A stretch of 43,236 nucleotides of DNA from NCBI GenBank assembly GCA_964424335.1, contig CAYRIY010000023.1:1-43236 (forward strand), given 5' to 3'. Source of the DNA: CAYRIY01 sp964424335. GTDB taxonomy: Bacteria; Bacillota; Limnochordia; DTU080; RSA5. The notes under the pieces are model-generated. The model made no database searches. It was given only the letters and a program-made list of their open reading frames with translations, and had not been told where the DNA came from. This document shows, piece after piece, positions 39,705 to 43,236 of this stretch; the first letter of the stretch is position 1, and every line of letters starts with the position of its first letter. The translations under genes were made by a program, and so were the position numbers.

Positions 39705-40607
39705 CTACCAGATGACGGGGGACCGCTTCCAGCGCAGATCGAGCAGTTCCTCAGCGATCTGCTCGGGGTCATAGCCGCGCGGCCTCGCAGCGGTTTTCGC
39801 CTGTTTGACCCATGCGGCGGGAAGCGTTTCGGGTCGGTGGGCGGCGCACAATGCGCCCGCGATCGCACCCGTAAACCGGGCGTGATCACAGAGCGCGCTC
39901 GCCGCCTCTACGGCGCGCTTTGCGTTGCGGCAGGCGTAAGCGATACCGATCGCACGGGCGAGGGGAGGCGTCGGCATGATCGCCTCGAGCGCTCGATCGA
40001 CATCGGGCGTCCTGCGGATGATGTACTCGTCGACGCGCATGAGGGCGTCTCGAATCTCATCGGATACGCTCATACCTCCGTCCTTTCGGCCGAAGGTCGA
40101 GCCTCGCTTTGCAATGGCGACGGCCAGGTTGCCGGCGCTTTCCATATCCCACCCGTCGAGGAGCGCGGCGATAAACGCGGCGACGCTGCAACCGCCTGCC
40201 ACCGCTCGAGACGTGTAGCGCTGGATCGCCACAATGGACGTCACGTCGTCGACGAGTCCGTTGTAGTCTTGGGGGCGGCGCACGAATCCTGCGGCGAGGA
40301 CGCTCCTTGCGCCCACGATCGCATCTTCGGCGGCCGATGCGTCAGGCAGCGCAATGCGTTCCTCGAAGACGGCGTTGCGCAGAAAAACTTCGTCGACACT
40401 GCCATGGAGCGCGACGACCTTTGCAAGTTCCCAAGCGGACGCCGTCATCTCGCCAATGTCTTGAGGCTCGGGAAAGCCCAAAGCCTCCCCGGCGGCAAAT
40501 CCGTACACGAGCGCAATGGCTCGCTTCTTGAGCAGTGACAGGGAAATCACCTCGTCGCATCCGACGAGCGGGGTCGGATGCCTTCCATAGATAGAGCATA
40601 CATCCAT
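39705..40607 (-). CDS. ADP-ribosylglycohydrolase-like protein lacking metal ligands
   Basis: This 300-residue protein keeps the frame of the DraG/ADP-ribosylglycohydrolase fold: YGFAAGEALGFP (35-46) and the C-terminal GAIAGALCAAHRPETLPAAWVKQ. The magnesium ligands are mostly gone: the usual TDDT is MTASAW (54-59) and the usual DADT before GAIAGA is DHAR (241-244). It is probably a pseudoenzyme that may still bind ADP-ribose or a nucleotide. No clear ribosome site precedes ATG 40607; GTG 40550 is another option. It lies 30 nt after the small membrane protein of the ger group and before the ABC exporter. Confidence 0.75.
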   Translation of the reverse strand: MDVCSIYGRHPTPLVGCDEVISLSLLKKRAIALVYGFAAGEALGFPEPQDIGEMTASAWELAKVVALHGSVDEVFLRNAVFEERIALPDASAAEDAIVGARSVLAAGFVRRPQDYNGLVDDVTSIVAIQRYTSRAVAGGCSVAAFIAALLDGWDMESAGNLAVAIAKRGSTFGRKDGGMSVSDEIRDALMRVDEYIIRRTPDVDRALEAIMPTPPLARAIGIAYACRNAKRAVEAASALCDHARFTGAIAGALCAAHRPETLPAAWVKQAKTAARPRGYDPEQIAEELLDLRWKRSPVIW

Positions 40608-40637
40608 GTAGAGTGTAGACTATGTTCGATCGTACCG

Positions 40638-40868
40638 CTACCGCACGATGTCCTGCAAGACCGGAATTTGTGAAAGAAATGCATCAACTATGTGGATTGG
40701 ACCGGGCGTGTCGGGTCGATGGAGGATGACGAGGCTGTACGTTAGCGCGAGTATGAGGATCGCGTCGGTGACGATGAGTTCCCTGCGATCAGTCGGCTCG
40801 GGATCGATACGCACTAACCAGTGCAACAGGAGGAATATCACGATGATCACGATCGAGTAGACCATCAT
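40638..40868 (-). CDS. small membrane protein of the germination operon
   Basis: This 76-residue protein has two hydrophobic segments (4-19, VYSIVIIVIFLLLHWL; 31-49, LIVTDAILILALTYSLVIL) separated by a charged loop (DPEPTDRRE). The ATG overlaps the gerC stop (ATGA), so it is made with the receptor. Small membrane subunits (GerD-independent, gerQ/2TM type) are known next to some germinant receptors, and this could be one; the sequence itself gives no family. Confidence 0.7.
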   Translation of the reverse strand: MMVYSIVIIVIFLLLHWLVRIDPEPTDRRELIVTDAILILALTYSLVILHRPDTPGPIHIVDAFLSQIPVLQDIVR

Positions 40869-42073
40869 TCGTGAGGCACCATCCTCGGAACGCTGATCGA
40901 GCGCGTCACCGAGCCCACCTCCTGAATTGAGACGTTGACCGAAACGTTCGGCTCAATTTTCGCGTACACGCCGGGCCAATCATCCCGGATTTCGTGCCAG
41001 ATTTTTGGATGGTACATGTGAATCAAGCGACCAAATCCCAGCGCATCGCTCCCGATCGATTGCATCCGCGCGATGAGATTCTTGATGTCTTGGGCAACTT
41101 GTGAGGCGATGACGTCTTCGATTCTTCTAATGAGCGGCTCGTTGACGCTCTCCTTAGAGACGATCTCTGTCATTCGGGCGTTGATGTTTACCCGGATGTC
41201 GTACTCCGGCAACCCGCCTCGCAGCCCCATCCGAATTGTTGCCCGACTGTTTAGGATACGGACCGCCCCGCGGAGGTCGTGGTCACTAAACGATATGGCT
41301 CGGTGCATCACACGGTTTCTCAGGATCTGAAACGTGGACATTTCGGTCTCGTCGAGGATGCCGACGAGTCGATCCTCATGAAATAGGGCAGTTCCAGTTA
41401 GATTGAGTTCCGAGGGAGTCGTAAAAGTGCGGTCCTCGGGCTGGATATCTGGAAAGGGGGAAACGGGCGGAACGAGCATTGCCATTGGTGCAATTGCGTC
41501 TATTCCCTCTCGCTGGAGTAAAGCCACAAATTCCCCAAGTTGCACTTCAGGGGCATTGGTGACGATTGACGACAACCGGATTGCCAAGCCGGTCGATGTC
41601 TCGAGTAGGGGGCGCGCTCCGGTAAAGAGTTGGGCGACACTCTGGCCGTGTACGATGATGATGTTGACGTTGCGTCGCGTCTCTTCGTCTCGCTCCACAA
41701 ACTCGAGCACGTCGGCGATGCCGTCCTTTGCTAAATCTTCGCTGACGAACAGACCTTGCAAGTGATTGAGGACCGGAGTTTTGGGGATCATGCGGGACAA
41801 CGATTCGATCGCTTCCGTAATATTAGGCGCATGAATGACGACCGGGAAGGTTGGTTGCCCCCCGCCGGCGGAGCTCGAAGACTCGCTTTTACCGGCAGAT
41901 ACGGGGTCTGAAATGCGAAAGCTCACGGTCAGGCCGTCGCCGTTTGGCCCCGGGTCGATCCCCATATGAAGGATAAAGGCAAGTTGACTAATCTCGCGGG
42001 CGCTCCAACAGCCTCCAAAAATCAGTGGCAAACAAAGAATCAAACAAGTAACGAGCTTACGCCCGACTCCCAC
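40865..42073 (-). CDS. Ger(x)C family spore germination lipoprotein
   Basis: This 402-residue C subunit of a germinant receptor has a lipobox at IFGGC22, then WSAREISQLAFILHMGID, the standard opening of Ger(x)C. Further family blocks are NHLQGLFVSEDLAKDGI, ELNLTGTALFHEDRLVGIL and the C-terminal domain with AQDIKNLIARMQSIGSDALGFG. It is anchored in the spore inner membrane and works with the A and B subunits to sense germinants. The GTG start overlaps the end of gerB by 17 nt. Confidence 0.95.
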   Translation of the reverse strand: MGVGRKLVTCLILCLPLIFGGCWSAREISQLAFILHMGIDPGPNGDGLTVSFRISDPVSAGKSESSSSAGGGQPTFPVVIHAPNITEAIESLSRMIPKTPVLNHLQGLFVSEDLAKDGIADVLEFVERDEETRRNVNIIIVHGQSVAQLFTGARPLLETSTGLAIRLSSIVTNAPEVQLGEFVALLQREGIDAIAPMAMLVPPVSPFPDIQPEDRTFTTPSELNLTGTALFHEDRLVGILDETEMSTFQILRNRVMHRAISFSDHDLRGAVRILNSRATIRMGLRGGLPEYDIRVNINARMTEIVSKESVNEPLIRRIEDVIASQVAQDIKNLIARMQSIGSDALGFGRLIHMYHPKIWHEIRDDWPGVYAKIEPNVSVNVSIQEVGSVTRSISVPRMVPHE

Positions 42074-43236
42074 GCCTGGACGCCCCCTTTACCGCGCTCA
42101 CGCCCAGAACGAGCAGTGCGGGCGTTACTTGAGAAAAAAGCGCATAAATCGACCATGCACCGTTGGAGAGGCGAATCAACTCGAGGACGGGGCCTGACGA
42201 GCCGAGTGACGCAGGCACCGTAAGTGCGGCGAGAGCGAGGACAATCGACCGAAACGAAGCGGCTCCAACCAGGTGGCGCACGAGCTGCGCGGCTCCGTAG
42301 AGGAACACGCACATTTTAAGCATGACCGCGGGCATCCACACCGCCACCAACGCCGACTCGATCCTTTCAATGAACGTGCCGATCTCAATCCCGCGTATGA
42401 GCGTCAGAGAGGGGAGCCCAAGCCTGCTTGCATCGGTCGCCCCGATGACGCCTTGGGTCAAGACGATCAAGCTTTGAGCGTAAAACCACATGAGCGCCGT
42501 GCCGCAAACCGTCGCCACGACGGCGCTCTTTACAAACCTAGCGTTGGCATAAGACCGCCCATCTCTCGACGGATCGCGCGACGCCGGGTCCGAAAGGTGC
42601 CGAATAAGCATTCCCACGATGATGCACTCGCCGACAAACGACGTTGGCGTGATCGAGGCGTTAAGCACGGGGAGCCATCCGCGTTCCAAGATGGGCAAAA
42701 AGAGATCAGGTTTGACTTGCGGGATGACGCTCGCACAGGTGAACACAAAAGCGCATGCAACCACCGCGCCGTGAAACGTCGCCAGCCGTCCGATCACTTC
42801 GGGACCGCGCCGTGCCACAAACACCGCGAATGCAAGTGACATCGTGACAAAGACGATCAAGGGCGAAGTAGGCATGAGGCGAACCATCACTTCGCTGATA
42901 ATGCGAGCGTCAAATAACAGCTCAGACAAGAAATAAAACAAAACGATCAAAATGGCGAGGCGCCCGAATACGGGACCGAGGGTTGCGGTCGCGTATTCCG
43001 GAAAGGATTGGCCACGAAACCGAAGGCTCGTCACTACCCAAAGAAGGGCGATGAGCATACCAAATACGCCGGCGAGCATGCCCGCGATCCACCCCGAGTG
43101 CCCAGCGACGTTGAAGATGCGGATCGGAGCGTAGGCGAGCGGCGGACCGTAGAACATGGAGAGTATACAGGTCAGTTGGAGCGGGGAGATCTCGCCAATT
43201 GACGAGTCGGCGGTCCGATCGGCGTGCTGCGTCGAT
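42057..43236 (-). CDS. GerAB/Spore permease family germination protein (5' end beyond window)
   Basis: This is the B subunit of a germinant receptor, a ten-helix protein of the APC-type spore germination permease family. The frame is open to the window edge and the extra residues (SSIGEISPLQLTCILSMFYG) match the normal family start, so ATG 43157 is internal and the true start lies outside or at the very edge. Helices run from LAYAPIRIFNVAGHSGWIAGM to VTPALLVLGVSAV. It precedes gerC; a gerA subunit gene is expected just beyond the edge. Confidence 0.92.
   Translation of the reverse strand, partial: STQHADRTADSSIGEISPLQLTCILSMFYGPPLAYAPIRIFNVAGHSGWIAGMLAGVFGMLIALLWVVTSLRFRGQSFPEYATATLGPVFGRLAILIVLFYFLSELLFDARIISEVMVRLMPTSPLIVFVTMSLAFAVFVARRGPEVIGRLATFHGAVVACAFVFTCASVIPQVKPDLFLPILERGWLPVLNASITPTSFVGECIIVGMLIRHLSDPASRDPSRDGRSYANARFVKSAVVATVCGTALMWFYAQSLIVLTQGVIGATDASRLGLPSLTLIRGIEIGTFIERIESALVAVWMPAVMLKMCVFLYGAAQLVRHLVGAASFRSIVLALAALTVPASLGSSGPVLELIRLSNGAWSIYALFSQVTPALLVLGVSAVKGASRRGSRA

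Noticed and set aside
1..43236. CRISPR array, tRNA, rRNA, integrase or insertion sequence
   Set aside because: I looked for regular spaced repeats, cloverleaf-type sequence and transposase or recombinase motifs and found none.

Overview
The window is a scaffold piece of roughly 58-60 % G+C by eye, with one run of 100 Ns at 16957-17056. It looks like a spore-forming Bacillota with an outer membrane. Sporulation signs are a GerAB-type permease, a Ger(x)C lipoprotein and a Spo0E-like phosphatase. Outer-membrane signs are an OmpH/Skp-like chaperone, a LolA-like carrier with a Lol/MacB-type ABC transporter, and a signal-peptide beta-barrel protein ending in Phe. A Limnochordia-like lineage would fit, but that is inference; there is no rRNA gene here.

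Layout. 1-12.7 kb is a catabolic island of single genes in mixed orientation: HupE/UreJ, AraC regulator, two PhyH dioxygenases, an orphan sugar-type binding protein, two Cys-type sulfatases, a luciferase-like monooxygenase, a CopD-like membrane protein, a LysM-ferritin fusion and a truncated SulP permease. 12.7-16.4 kb holds an MFS carrier and a BlaI/M56 protease module with two matching operators, the second in front of a small membrane protein, then Spo0E. 16.4-18.6 kb holds ung (cut by the gap), a ydaO-type c-di-AMP riboswitch in front of a 53-residue zinc ribbon, a sulfatase remnant and a FadR-type regulator. 18.6-28.4 kb holds a BON-like membrane protein, nadE, a heparinase II/III-like lyase, Sfp-type transferase, Gfo/Idh/MocA oxidoreductase, MoaD-like carrier, two Asp-box (BNR) proteins and two related small beta proteins.

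28.6-36.1 kb is an envelope block: ATPase, two permeases, LolA-like protein and beta-barrel in tight order, then YajQ, a DUF6504-like protein and OmpH. 36.1-43.2 kb is one long minus-strand run: gerB (cut by the window edge), gerC, a small membrane protein, a degenerate ADP-ribosylglycohydrolase and a heterodimeric ABC exporter, several joined by 4-bp stop/start overlaps.

The strongest unexplained signals are: (i) an acidic DEDALFG motif shared by one permease and the beta-barrel of the same operon; (ii) a ~110-bp non-coding repeat in two gene leaders with a conserved closing stem; (iii) a 131-nt inverted-repeat element whose arms pair better as minus-strand RNA; (iv) a two-site BlaI regulon with identical promoter geometry; and (v) a c-di-AMP riboswitch controlling a tiny zinc-ribbon gene.
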